Below, piece after piece: positions 35,660 to 45,054 of a DNA stretch of 64,000 bases (position 1 is its first letter; every line of letters starts with the position of its first letter). The DNA is taken from NCBI GenBank assembly GCA_040507035.1, contig JBEVVR010000052.1, positions 148,608-212,607 on the forward strand, read 5' to 3'. The translations under genes were made by a program, and so were the position numbers. The notes under the pieces were generated by a model. It searched no databases and was not told the origin of the DNA. It worked only from the letters and a program-made list of their open reading frames with translations. Source of the stretch: Thiodiazotropha sp040507035. GTDB taxonomy: Bacteria > Pseudomonadota > Gammaproteobacteria > Chromatiales > Chromatiaceae.

Positions 35660-37450
35660 TCAGCCCCCCGTCCGCAGCAATACCGGTTTCGTGGAGTCGG
35701 CCACGCTGCCGTTAAGCTGAATCATTGTCTGCTCACCTACAATCCCATCCGCAAGCAGGCCCTGGTCGCGCTGAAAACGCATCACCCGCTGCTGGGTCTC
35801 ATGATCGAATTTTGCACGTAATGGATTGAAACTGGTCTGAGTCCCCTCGACACGATCAAGCATCGATATCAACCAGGCCACATCCCTACCCACTTGGCCA
35901 ATACTCAGACTCTCGCTGCTGAGCTTGGGTGGACGCCACAATATGATGTAGCTGCCGCTCCACAGCTGATCGATCTCTTTTCGGGAAAACTCAAAACGGC
36001 GACCGTTGAGGTCGAGAGTCACCTCAGCCTCGGTAAGTGCGGTGGCAACCACGTTGTAGCGCTGTCCATCTTCCATGATCAGCTCCAACACTGCCGGCCT
36101 GTTGTAGTAGACCAGCCTCTCCCAGGAGCCACGCCCGTAGATACAGCTCAATCCCACCTCTTCCGCCTTGTCACAGGAGGAACGCTCTTCGCCATCGAGG
36201 GGATAGACACGCTGCCAATAGCTGAACAGGGTGATGAAGGCGCTATTTTCGTCCTGCATCATACTGCCCAAGCCGGGCTCATGCTCTCTACTCCTCGATA
36301 CTTCCTCAGGTTCCAATGAGGCAGACAGTAAACTCTCCGATGTTGCCAAATCAGCATTATCGACGGTTTTCACTGCCACCTCGGATTGGGACGCTACTAC
36401 CCTTACCCTATCGGGCGTCGGATTCTGTGCTGGTTCCACTGGAGTTTGCGCAGTCTCCGCAAGCTGTTGCTGCTCGGCTTTCCCTCCCTGCGACTGGATT
36501 TGAGACCCTACATCGGCTGAAGAGAGCGGGGGTGAGTCAGGCAATAGTTGGCCGGCATTCCAAAACAACAACCCCGCCAGCAGGCAAACTAGCAGCGCTA
36601 CAGCGATCCAGGCAAGGGTCATCTGGCGGCGGGCGCCTTCCCCCAGTCCGCTCAGCTCATTGTAGACCTGGGTGATCATCCTCCCGGTTATCTGTTTACT
36701 GTTTTTCGCGTAGGCCAGCAGCATGCCCCGATGGCAGAGGGTGTTGATGACCCTGGGCACACCACCACTGTAGCGACAGATACGCTGCAGCGCAGCGGCA
36801 TTGAACAGAGGATCCTTTATCCCGGCAACCTCGAGGCGATGCAGCACATAGGCACGGGTCTCAGAACGTGAAAGCGGGGTCAGATGGTAGCGGGCAGTCA
36901 CCCGCTGTGCCAGTTGACGTAGCCTCTCCTGTCGCAACAGATCCTTCAACTCGGATTGACCGACAAGAATGATCTGCAGCAGCTTATGCTTCTCTGTCTC
37001 GAGATTGGTAAGCAGCCGGATCTGCTCCAGTGATTCGTAACTGAGGTTCTGCGCCTCATCGATGATGACCACTGTACGCCGCCCCCGACTGTGGCTCTCG
37101 AGGAGAAAGGCATTCAGAAAATCGACAATCTCCTTGATGCTATTGCAGCCCAGGGGGTAGAGGATATTCAGCTCGTCACAGATAGCAGCCACCAGCTCCA
37201 GTGGACTCAGGCGGGGATTGAAAATAAATGCAACATCGACCGCCCTGGGTAGATCCGCCAGCAGCTTACGGCAGAGCAGGGTCTTTCCGGTGCCGACTCC
37301 ACCCGTAAGCTGCAAGAAACCTCCACCCTCGGTGACTCCATAGAGCAGATGGGCGAAGCCATTGCGATGCCTCTCACTCAAAAAGAGATACTTTGGATCC
37401 GGGGTAATGGAGAAGGGATCTTCTGTTAGTCCGAAATAGTCCTGATACAT
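35660..37450 (-). CDS. gspA: General secretion pathway protein GspA (ExeA-like ATPase)
   Basis: A 596-residue protein combining an AAA ATPase with a periplasmic peptidoglycan-binding part. Walker A is GGVGTGKT at 50-57 and Walker B VVIIDEAQ near 125. A membrane helix lies at about 278-300. The periplasmic portion has a Cys-rich middle domain and a PG_binding_1 domain (about 525-590, FDHETQQRVMRFQRDQGLL then GIVGEQT). With GspB it remodels or binds the cell wall for secretin insertion. It is longer than Aeromonas ExeA, mainly in the linker. Its upstream region (37451-37906) is unusually complex and includes a possible leader RNA and terminator. Confidence 0.93.
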   Translation of the reverse strand: MYQDYFGLTEDPFSITPDPKYLFLSERHRNGFAHLLYGVTEGGGFLQLTGGVGTGKTLLCRKLLADLPRAVDVAFIFNPRLSPLELVAAICDELNILYPLGCNSIKEIVDFLNAFLLESHSRGRRTVVIIDEAQNLSYESLEQIRLLTNLETEKHKLLQIILVGQSELKDLLRQERLRQLAQRVTARYHLTPLSRSETRAYVLHRLEVAGIKDPLFNAAALQRICRYSGGVPRVINTLCHRGMLLAYAKNSKQITGRMITQVYNELSGLGEGARRQMTLAWIAVALLVCLLAGLLFWNAGQLLPDSPPLSSADVGSQIQSQGGKAEQQQLAETAQTPVEPAQNPTPDRVRVVASQSEVAVKTVDNADLATSESLLSASLEPEEVSRSREHEPGLGSMMQDENSAFITLFSYWQRVYPLDGEERSSCDKAEEVGLSCIYGRGSWERLVYYNRPAVLELIMEDGQRYNVVATALTEAEVTLDLNGRRFEFSRKEIDQLWSGSYIILWRPPKLSSESLSIGQVGRDVAWLISMLDRVEGTQTSFNPLRAKFDHETQQRVMRFQRDQGLLADGIVGEQTMIQLNGSVADSTKPVLLRTGG

Positions 37451-37620
37451 AGTGACAGGGTAGTTCTCTATCGCTCCACCGGTGGTTGGCTATAGACACA
37501 GGGTCAATAATAGCGGGGAGTATACCTAAACACTTCATGATAGCTCTCGGCAAGCGAAATGAGAGCTGAATCTCATTTTGAGAAATTAGCGATTAATTTT
37601 TCCATCTGAGCAAAAACCAA

Positions 37621-37643
37621 ACAAAAAAAAACGCTTAGGCGTT
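37621..37643 (-). terminator. Intrinsic terminator-like hairpin in the gspA leader
   Basis: Read leftward, AACGC-CTAA-GCGTT is followed directly by a run of T (nine in total). It lies about 170 bases before the gspA start codon and about 56 bases after the structured element at 37699-37769, on the strand that would be transcribed into gspA. It could end a small RNA or act as an attenuator. Confidence 0.55.
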
Positions 37644-37698
37644 GTCAACAAGAGTAAATATTGAGAGGAAATTGCCGATTAAATAATTGAGACAAAAG

Positions 37699-37769
37699 GG
37701 TTGCCGTAGGATTTCAGGCTCCCGTCCAATTCCTCAACGAGGATTCACAGTAAGACGTGAGCGGCAACC
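37699..37769 (-). ncRNA. Candidate structured RNA or leader element
   Basis: A perfect 8-bp closing stem (GGTTGCCG at 37699-37706 with CGGCAACC at 37762-37769) encloses at least two further hairpins. One is a CCTC-AAC-GAGG stem extended by A-T pairs. The other is CAC-N8-GTG. The result is a three-way or four-way junction of 71 nt. The leftward strand is favoured because a T-rich stretch and an intrinsic terminator follow at 37643-37621 and gspA lies beyond. It does not match any riboswitch class I know (c-di-GMP-I, glycine, TPP, cobalamin, guanidine). It is tRNA-sized but lacks a T-arm and anticodon arm. Confidence 0.4.
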
Positions 37770-37782
37770 TTCGATGTGAAGT

Positions 37783-37798
37783 AGTGAATTTTTTCACA
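37783..37798. promoter_or_regulatory. CRP/Vfr-like palindrome
   Basis: AGTGA-N6-TCACA matches the CRP half-sites TGTGA-N6-TCACA at nine of ten positions with an A/T-only spacer. It lies 14 bases upstream of the structured element on the leftward strand and 109 bases upstream of the small gene at 37907 on the other. Regulation by a CRP-type protein is inferred. Confidence 0.5.
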
Positions 37799-37906
37799 AA
37801 TGAAATTGGTAATTTATCACATATATTGGCTAAGCGCCTTCAAAATTCACTTGTAATATATTGATATTTTGCTAATTTTCTAGGTACACGATAACCGCTT
37901 GAGCTT

Positions 37907-38113
37907 ATGAAAATGACTGGACTATACAAAACACGCACCTGCAGAGAGTGCCCCCATCAGATCATCAATGGGATCGCCTGTGACTGGCAGCCCAATGAGT
38001 GCCCGATCCAGATTGAAAAGAGGCAGCGTCAGAAAACCTCCAAGACCAAGGCCTTCTTCCTTACCAATCTGCTTATCGCTGACGATTTTGATGCGGTTCG
38101 CAGCAGTAACTAG
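37907..38113 (+). CDS. Small Cys-rich protein, possible zinc-binding (68 residues)
   Basis: A 68-residue frame with four cysteines arranged CREC-x11-C-x7-C in its first half, which could bind zinc or a metal cluster. The remainder is basic and ends with LLIADDFDAVRS. I do not recognise a family. The ribosome-binding site (TTGAG) is weak, and a second in-frame ATG lies two codons on. The upstream AT-rich sequence may serve as promoter. It may be real because the ordered Cys pattern is unlikely in a random frame, but confidence is limited. Confidence 0.4.
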   Translation: MKMTGLYKTRTCRECPHQIINGIACDWQPNECPIQIEKRQRQKTSKTKAFFLTNLLIADDFDAVRSSN

Positions 38114-38252
38114 TTAGCTGCTGATTCAGGGTGTGTTGATCTATTCGGCTTGAGGCCGGAGAGGATCCCACCACGACTACACCAGGGTTGCAGAGTAAAC
38201 CCCCTCAACTCATGCGCGCCACTCGTCAAGTCGGCGCCGCCTCAAGCCCGCA

Positions 38253-41200
38253 TCATCGATCGAAGGTATAGAAAAAATCCCCGGATTGGGTGCGCCCCGT
38301 TTCCGCTTCCAACTGCCAACGATCTGTCAGATCGTAACGCATGCGGATCTTTGTCTCGCTGCTTGCCAGTTCGTTGACATACTGGACATAGAGCCGGGGA
38401 GATAGATAGGTGCCGGCAACCAGAGCAGCCTCCTCCAGCGAACTACCGGTATCCACTCGCAGCTCCTCCAGGCCCAACTGCCTGCCTATTTCCGACGCCA
38501 CGCTACCTGCGCCCGTTGCCTGCATCAGCGCGAGGGCGCCTGCCGTTTTACCGGATGACTCGCCACTGGGGCGACCGGTCACGATGTAGGAGAGGATATC
38601 GGATTCTGCCATCGAGGGAGTGGAGAAGAGCTTGAGATTGGGGTTTCTCATGGTGCCGGTAATACGTATCCCGGCAGTGATGTCGTCTATCTCCCTCACC
38701 GCGCGGACATCGAGCCCGGGATTATCGACGGGAGAGTCGGCGAACAGGGCATATCCCCGCTCGATCTTCAAATCCTGGCCATAGGCCTGATAAATCCCAT
38801 TGGTAATCCCGAACCGCCCACGGCCGACAACCGGACGCCCCGGTTCGTCAATGATCATCAAACCGCCACTGAATTTCCCTCGCAAACCAAAGCCGTCAAA
38901 ACTGACCCGCTTTCCAAGGGTGAGGTGTATCTTTGCATGCAGCGGCGTGTCTGGTTGCCCCTGCTCCACCTCTTCGTCGCCGACAACCACCAGATCGGAG
39001 CTTTCGGATACCGCCGAGTCCGGTAGGGTACGAGGTCTTATCCTGGCATAGGGGAGATGAATCCCGCCCTCTAACAGACTCTTGTTGGCATTGTGCTCAA
39101 AACTGAGCTTGGGTGAGAGTCGCACCTCCGCCTCCGGTATGTCGATGAGCGTCCACTCATCTCCCTCGATCTTGAAGCTGGATGGAAATCCGTTCTGCGC
39201 ATCAAGTCGAGTCGTTCCTGTCATCGAGAGCTTTCCATCACCGGAACGCACACTCGCTTCAAGACTGAGCGTCTCCAGGTCGGGGGTCTGCAGACGCAGA
39301 CCGATATCACGCAACTCGATTCCCAACAGCGGAATATCAATCGCGCCCTGATCAAGCTTTGCGCCGCCCTTCACCCGGGGTGCCGCCAGGTTCCCTTGCA
39401 GTGACATATCGAGGGTCAGTTCACCCCGGCTGTTTTGCAGCTGAGGCGAGAGGGCGGTAAGCATCGCCAGATCGTCGATGCCGCCTTTGATATGCCCCTG
39501 CAGCGGTTGCTGTTCCAGTTTCAGATTCCTTGGATCGAACGCCGGCAGCACCAGCTTGAGATCAAAACCACCCAACTCTTGCAATGGCAGCTTCGCCTCG
39601 GCCCGCAGACCTTCAGGGTCGAGGACCGCGGTTGCCCGGCTGGTGGAAAAATCGACCCTCTCCTGCTCCCTGCCCAAGGCAAAGCCCAGCCCTCCACGGG
39701 GGACCTTGAGTTCAGCCTTGGCGGAGATCTCTCCGCTGCTGGCGAGGTTGAAATCGGCCTCGAGATCCAACTCGCCGTCGATCTCTGTCTCTCCAGGCAG
39801 CAAGCTCTGCAACAGCGGTAGCGGCAATTGGCTCGCTGCCAAACCGCCCTTCCATGCACCAGCCTTCGCATCCAGATCGCCACAGATCCGGGCTTTGCCG
39901 GTAACCAGACAGAAGGGCGCCAAGGTGTACTCCCCAGCCTTTAGCCGATAGGCCATGGCCGATTCCAGTTGCCACTCCCCCGCTTCGGGGGATATCACTT
40001 TGAATCGTTGCAGCTCGCCCTGCCAGCTCTCCCCATTGTGGTATCCGGAGAGCCCGCTCAGGGAGAGTTGCGGTACCTGCTCACCCCGCAGATCGATCTG
40101 CAATCGATGTTGCGGAATCTCTCCTTCGATATCGATAGAGAGGGATTGCCACTGTTTGCCGAAGGCACTCAACTCCTTTGAGTGAAGCACCAGCATGACA
40201 GGCTGTTGAGCGGCCATCTCAAGATCGACCTCGGCATTGAGCTCTCCAACCCGGTAGTCTTCCAGCTGTATGCCCTTGGCCCTCAAATCAGCCCGCAGGC
40301 TTGGTGCCTGGAGGCTACCACCCAGCGTGCCATTCGCCTTCAATGCACCAGAGAGTCCCGGCCAAAAGGAGGCCAGCTCCGGGGCATCCACCAACCAATT
40401 CATTGCCAGGCTTTCACCCAGCTTGCCGTCGATTTCGATGCGGTTGCTAGCACTGGCCAGTTCCACGGCCTGCAGGCTCATCTCGCCCTGCTTCAGTGTC
40501 AGCTGCCCTGTTGCGGAAAGCGGGTAGTCGCGAAGTGATCCGCTCAAACCTTTGAGTTGAAACAGCGCATCGCTACCCGCCTCACCAACTACACCCTGGG
40601 TGTTGAGATCGAAGGCCAGGCTACCGGGAAACATGGGGTGGAGAAACGCAGGATCGACACCCTCCCCGGAGATTGCCATCTCCCAGGAGAGCTGCGGGCT
40701 CCAGACAAACCTGCCGCCACCCTCCAGCCGCCCCTGGGGCAACCCGATCGAGAGAGTTTCGAGATCGACCAATTCCAGGGTACCCCTACCCGCGGCATCG
40801 AGCTGAAGCTCACCCAGCTCCGGCCTAGAGGCCTGCATCGCCAGGGTATAACCATAGGTGTCGAGTTCCCCCTCCAGCCGCAGTCTGCCGTTATCGCTGA
40901 TGATGTCCGGCGTATCCCCGCTCAATGGCCAGCGCAGCCCCCGCCAATCCAGCTCGGCGGAGAGTTTTCCGGACCCTGGCAAGTAACCACCCTTGGCCTC
41001 CAGATCAAGACCCAGGGGACTATTCAGACGCAGCATTGCAAGTTGAATGGCACCCTGATCATAGTCAGCCTCGATCTCCCCCTTAAGCTCACCGATGGAG
41101 GGCTCAACCAGCCTCATTTCACCCTCTAGATCTGCCGTCTCGAAACTACCACTGGCTTGCAGATGGCCCATGAGCTTTGCTGGAAACCCCTCGACAAAAC

Positions 41201-42014
41201 CGCCTATCTCTCCCTGCTCCAACATCAGTTCGGCCTGCCATCGGGGATTGCTCATGAGATCGGATAACAGTAGCTCAAGCCTCCCCGCAACGGGTGGTGC
41301 AAGGCGTTGCTCAAGCTTGAGCCGCTCCAGGTCTCCACTAAGCCGCCCCTCACCTGCCAACCTGGGAGCACCATCCATGGAGTGGGACCAGGAGAGATCG
41401 ATAGCCATCGGCAGACGACTCTCCAATCCAAGGGTGCCCTGGAGCGAGAGCCGGGATGAGAAGCCCTCGGCATCGAACTGATCGATCGACAGCCGGCCTC
41501 CCTTGGTTGCCGCAGAGAGGTTTAGCCGCTCGATCTTCAGCGCGTCGCCGTCCTCTCCCTGCTGCCACTCGAAAGCCTCGGCGGTAAACTGGGAGAGCCT
41601 CACCGCCAAGGGTAGCTGCAACCCCTGAAAGGGTTCACCAGGGGCAGGATCACGACTCTCCTCGGCAACCGGCAGTCGAAGATGACTCCGGGTCAATGAG
41701 AGTTCGGCGATATCCAACTGCAAACCCAACAGCCTGACAGGATGCCAATCCAGGTAGATCCTCTCGCTGCGAAACAACAGTCCATCCTGTTGCCGGTAGA
41801 CCAAGCCGTTCAGCTCAAGTGGTCCCGCCAGGCGCCCGTGAAACATATCGACCTGGAGCTCACCTGGCGCCATTTGTTGCGCCAACCGGTAGAGACGCCT
41901 GCTACCGTCATGGGTAAATATCAGATAGTAGAGCAGCGAACCGAGCAGCAGCAGGAGCAGTAGCAAAGAGAGGGAGAGATAGCTGGCAATCCGCCTTATA
42001 CCCTTGCTGTTCAT
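38253..42014 (-). CDS. tamB: Translocation and assembly module subunit TamB
   Basis: A 1253-residue AsmA-like protein, close to the length of E. coli TamB (1259). One N-terminal membrane anchor (about 8-32, a run of leucines) is followed by a very long periplasmic beta-taco repeat region. The conserved C-terminal DUF490 domain (about 900-1253) has VVGRGRFGITNGIYQAYGQDL and LSYIVTGRP. TamB bridges inner and outer membranes and is implicated in autotransporter assembly and lipid transport. The ATG at 42014 overlaps the tamA stop (ATGA), so translation is coupled. The frame extends to 42047 but inside tamA. Confidence 0.94.
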   Translation of the reverse strand: MNSKGIRRIASYLSLSLLLLLLLLGSLLYYLIFTHDGSRRLYRLAQQMAPGELQVDMFHGRLAGPLELNGLVYRQQDGLLFRSERIYLDWHPVRLLGLQLDIAELSLTRSHLRLPVAEESRDPAPGEPFQGLQLPLAVRLSQFTAEAFEWQQGEDGDALKIERLNLSAATKGGRLSIDQFDAEGFSSRLSLQGTLGLESRLPMAIDLSWSHSMDGAPRLAGEGRLSGDLERLKLEQRLAPPVAGRLELLLSDLMSNPRWQAELMLEQGEIGGFVEGFPAKLMGHLQASGSFETADLEGEMRLVEPSIGELKGEIEADYDQGAIQLAMLRLNSPLGLDLEAKGGYLPGSGKLSAELDWRGLRWPLSGDTPDIISDNGRLRLEGELDTYGYTLAMQASRPELGELQLDAAGRGTLELVDLETLSIGLPQGRLEGGGRFVWSPQLSWEMAISGEGVDPAFLHPMFPGSLAFDLNTQGVVGEAGSDALFQLKGLSGSLRDYPLSATGQLTLKQGEMSLQAVELASASNRIEIDGKLGESLAMNWLVDAPELASFWPGLSGALKANGTLGGSLQAPSLRADLRAKGIQLEDYRVGELNAEVDLEMAAQQPVMLVLHSKELSAFGKQWQSLSIDIEGEIPQHRLQIDLRGEQVPQLSLSGLSGYHNGESWQGELQRFKVISPEAGEWQLESAMAYRLKAGEYTLAPFCLVTGKARICGDLDAKAGAWKGGLAASQLPLPLLQSLLPGETEIDGELDLEADFNLASSGEISAKAELKVPRGGLGFALGREQERVDFSTSRATAVLDPEGLRAEAKLPLQELGGFDLKLVLPAFDPRNLKLEQQPLQGHIKGGIDDLAMLTALSPQLQNSRGELTLDMSLQGNLAAPRVKGGAKLDQGAIDIPLLGIELRDIGLRLQTPDLETLSLEASVRSGDGKLSMTGTTRLDAQNGFPSSFKIEGDEWTLIDIPEAEVRLSPKLSFEHNANKSLLEGGIHLPYARIRPRTLPDSAVSESSDLVVVGDEEVEQGQPDTPLHAKIHLTLGKRVSFDGFGLRGKFSGGLMIIDEPGRPVVGRGRFGITNGIYQAYGQDLKIERGYALFADSPVDNPGLDVRAVREIDDITAGIRITGTMRNPNLKLFSTPSMAESDILSYIVTGRPSGESSGKTAGALALMQATGAGSVASEIGRQLGLEELRVDTGSSLEEAALVAGTYLSPRLYVQYVNELASSETKIRMRYDLTDRWQLEAETGRTQSGDFFYTFDR

Positions 42015-43753
42015 AACTCCGGCCCTATCACGATATGCAGTCGCCACTGCTCGTCATCTTCAACCCTGCCGCGGGCGATATCGATTCTGACCGGTCCCAC
42101 GGGGGAGCGCCAACGGGCACCCAGACCGAGGCTGTATGCGGTCTCGGCATCGTAATCGGGATCATAGGCATTACCCGCATCGGCAAACAGCGCTGCGCTC
42201 CACTTACCACTGATATGGCGCTCCAACTCAATACTGCCAACGGCGAAGTTGCGACCGCCGATCACCTCATCATTCTCATCCCTGGGTCCCAGATCCTGGT
42301 AGCCGAAACCCCGCAGCGTATTGTCACCGCCGGCGAAGAAGCGCTTGCTCGGGGGCAGGTCCGTCAACTCGTCGGCCCAGGTGGCACCCAGCTCCAGACG
42401 CCCCAACAGCCGCCAGTCACCCTCGCCCAACCCACGGATAAACTTACCCGCGGCATAGAGCTGAAAGAAATCGGTGGTCGAGAGCAGGGATTCAGCCGCG
42501 CCCTCGAGACGAAGCTCCAGGCGTTTGCCCCGTTGGATATAATCCTTGCCGTCGCTCTTCACTCGTAACCAGGTTATGCTCGGTACCAGCAGCCTCGAGA
42601 CGTCCTCCTGTTCGCCCACCTCGAAATCTTCATAGCTGTACTCCAGCCCCAGGCTGCGCCGCCAACCCCGCTCCAGACTGATGGAGTGGGTTGCGCTGAG
42701 CAGCACCCGGTCGCCCTGGTTGGTGTCCGAGTTGAAATGCTCCAGGGAAGCACCAAAGCTGAGCAGGTCCACCGTGGGGCGCTGCAGGGGAATCGTGTAT
42801 TCGGTGCTGAGGGTGGCCAAGGGTTCAGCTATCTGTAACTCGCTGCGCATGCGATGACCGTTACGGCCGCGCCGACGGTTCTTCCAATCCAGGGTCAGGC
42901 GGGGACCCATGTCGGTGGAGTAGCCCAGGCCGATGCGGTAGCGGTTGCGTTTGTTATGCTTCAGATTGACATCGATGGGGACCCTGTCACCCTCTCGCTG
43001 GTCGCGCCGGGTCACCACCTCGACCCGTTTGAAATATTCTGTATCGATGAGATCGCCCTGCAGGGTCAGCAACGCCTCCTGGCTGAAGGGATCCCCCGCG
43101 TTGAAAGGCACAAAGCGGGCAAGAAACTCCGGATTCATCACATCCTGGTTCATCCTCACCTCACCAAAGCGATAGCGCATGCCGGTATCCAGGTGGAGCT
43201 TGATGCTTGCGCTATAGCGCTGCAGATCGACACGCAACTGGTGCTCTACATAACGCGCATCCAGATAGCCCTGTTCCATGATCTCCGCCAGCAATAGCTG
43301 TTTCAGCTTGTCATAGCGAGCCTGGTCCACAACATCACCGCTGACCATGGGGAATCGCTTCACCAACTGCGGATCCTCGGCACCCTCGCCAAGCAAGCTG
43401 AAATCGACTTCACCCAGTTTCAGCGCCGGACCCGGCTCTACTTGATAGGACAACAGAAAGCCCTGATCGGTAGCCACCATCGATGCATTGACCATCGGCT
43501 TGAAATAACCGAAGGGACGCAAGGCCGCCTCGATCTCCGCCTCTGCCTTGTCGTGGAGCAGATGCAGTCGCGCTGGGCTAAGGGATTCTCTATCCCGTTC
43601 ACGTTCTACTGAAAGATAGGCAAAGACATTCTGCTCGAGTTTTTTCTCCAGGCCACTGACCTTGATCACCACATCGAGGGCATAGAGAGGCATGGGGCAG
43701 AAAACCCAGAGTAAGATAATTATCAGCCAGCGCACTGAAATCGGACCTATCAA
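42011..43753 (-). CDS. tamA: Translocation and assembly module subunit TamA (BamA-family barrel)
   Basis: A 580-residue outer-membrane protein of the Omp85 family, matching E. coli TamA (577). A signal peptide ends near PLYA; three POTRA domains (about 28-265) precede a 16-stranded barrel (about 270-580). The barrel carries the family signature FFAGGDNTLRGFGYQDLGP and ends in a typical barrel strand (LHIVIGPEL). It works with TamB. The longest start is a TTG at 43753 that overlaps the hipA stop (TTGA). A GTG at 43735 with AGG upstream is a plausible alternative that would leave a 14-base gap. Being placed directly behind hipBA is unusual. Confidence 0.94.
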   Translation of the reverse strand: MIGPISVRWLIIILLWVFCPMPLYALDVVIKVSGLEKKLEQNVFAYLSVERERDRESLSPARLHLLHDKAEAEIEAALRPFGYFKPMVNASMVATDQGFLLSYQVEPGPALKLGEVDFSLLGEGAEDPQLVKRFPMVSGDVVDQARYDKLKQLLLAEIMEQGYLDARYVEHQLRVDLQRYSASIKLHLDTGMRYRFGEVRMNQDVMNPEFLARFVPFNAGDPFSQEALLTLQGDLIDTEYFKRVEVVTRRDQREGDRVPIDVNLKHNKRNRYRIGLGYSTDMGPRLTLDWKNRRRGRNGHRMRSELQIAEPLATLSTEYTIPLQRPTVDLLSFGASLEHFNSDTNQGDRVLLSATHSISLERGWRRSLGLEYSYEDFEVGEQEDVSRLLVPSITWLRVKSDGKDYIQRGKRLELRLEGAAESLLSTTDFFQLYAAGKFIRGLGEGDWRLLGRLELGATWADELTDLPPSKRFFAGGDNTLRGFGYQDLGPRDENDEVIGGRNFAVGSIELERHISGKWSAALFADAGNAYDPDYDAETAYSLGLGARWRSPVGPVRIDIARGRVEDDEQWRLHIVIGPEL

Positions 43754-45054
43754 GAGAGGCTCAGGCGCAGTCCGTTAAGGATCTGACCCACGGTTTGCTC
43801 AGGCACTCCTGCCTGCTCGGCAAAGTGTTGCCAGTTTGCCATGGTGTCGCGAACCTCTGCGACAATCGCCTCAGCCCGCCCCCGTTTCATCGAAGCCGAC
43901 TTGGCGCAAGCCTTTAGATCATCCATGGTGAAGCCGTCCCGCTTACCATTGACCGTCATCTGATGGGTTGCCGTCCACAGCCCGTCGGGATTGTAGCTGT
44001 AGGTCAAATCAAATGCCGGCGACAGAGACCAGGCACCCGATTTATCCATCAGAAAGGCGATATTCTTCACATGGTCATCCTGGTTGCGCCCGATAATATT
44101 GAAAACCATGCGCCGATACTGCTCCTCGATCGCCTGCATCGGCAGACCGAGACGTCGTATTACCATCAGCGCCTGTTCATAGCTGTATCCACCCGCCATG
44201 TTGAAATCGAAATGGGCCATGGCACACAAGGATTGCATATGTAGCTTTTCCCCCGTGGCGAGACGATCGAAGCGCTTGGTCATGAAGTGACGTCGACCGC
44301 CCTCCTCGAAGAGTCGGGACTCGTTTATCTCGATGCCACACTCAAGCGCCATCAGGTAGTAGGCATATTCGATGGCGCCATATCCCTGGGGATCCTCGAG
44401 TTCCTTGTCGCGATTGCCGCTTACCCCGTCAAACTTGAGCAGCCAGTATTCAAATCCCTCTTCAGCAGTCACCTGACCGGAGCGCACCTCGTTTGTGGTT
44501 CGATTCCAGGCGATCACCGCCTTCGCCCTTGCGCCACCGGCGGAGGTACCGACGCGGAGGATATCGCCAAGTGCCTCAGCCTTGTGGGCGTTGGCAAAGG
44601 AGTGTCGCAATCCTTGCCGCTGCTTGAGCACCCGCGAAGCCAGTTCGACCAGACTATCGATCTCGATGGGGATCGAGTGGCGGCCGCGGGGGCCGGTAAT
44701 CGGTGCAAACTCCAGGGCACCCATACCGCGCTGGCCGATATAACAGAGACGCTCAACCGCGTTGAAACTGTGACTCTCCCTCCCCTGGGACGCCAACCAG
44801 GCATCGATCAAGAGGTTGCCGAACCTGTCCGGCAGCGAGTCGGCCAGCAGACCAGGCAGGCCGAGAAAGGTCTCTTTAGAGAGTTGGGGAAAGCTGTAGA
44901 GCCGGCTCGAGAGGGGCATCATCAGCGGTGCGACTTCGATACCACTGCGAATAAAGGCCGGATCATACTCAAACAGCGCTGTCTCCTTGCCATCCGCCAA
45001 TGAGACGGCACCGATGGTACGCCCCCAGAGGCGAACCTCGGCCAGGCTGTCCAC
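43750..45054 (-). CDS. hipA: HipA-family serine/threonine kinase toxin
   Basis: A 434-residue HipA-like kinase, near the E. coli length (440). The P-loop-like phosphate motif is VGTSAGGARAK. The catalytic segment is NIIGRNQDDHVKN with the catalytic Asp, and the metal-binding Asp is in SPAFDLTYS. HipA of E. coli phosphorylates glutamyl-tRNA synthetase and halts growth when free of HipB; the target of this one is unknown. It starts with GTG overlapping the hipB stop by one base (TAGTG), with GGAG just upstream. Its own stop overlaps the tamA start, so the toxin gene is welded into a four-gene unit. Confidence 0.92.
   Translation of the reverse strand: MDSLAEVRLWGRTIGAVSLADGKETALFEYDPAFIRSGIEVAPLMMPLSSRLYSFPQLSKETFLGLPGLLADSLPDRFGNLLIDAWLASQGRESHSFNAVERLCYIGQRGMGALEFAPITGPRGRHSIPIEIDSLVELASRVLKQRQGLRHSFANAHKAEALGDILRVGTSAGGARAKAVIAWNRTTNEVRSGQVTAEEGFEYWLLKFDGVSGNRDKELEDPQGYGAIEYAYYLMALECGIEINESRLFEEGGRRHFMTKRFDRLATGEKLHMQSLCAMAHFDFNMAGGYSYEQALMVIRRLGLPMQAIEEQYRRMVFNIIGRNQDDHVKNIAFLMDKSGAWSLSPAFDLTYSYNPDGLWTATHQMTVNGKRDGFTMDDLKACAKSASMKRGRAEAIVAEVRDTMANWQHFAEQAGVPEQTVGQILNGLRLSLS

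Noticed and set aside
37699..37769. A tRNA gene, suggested by the 71-nt length and 8-bp closing stem
   Set aside because: No T-arm (GGTTCGA-type loop), no seven-base anticodon loop and no D-loop pattern on either strand.
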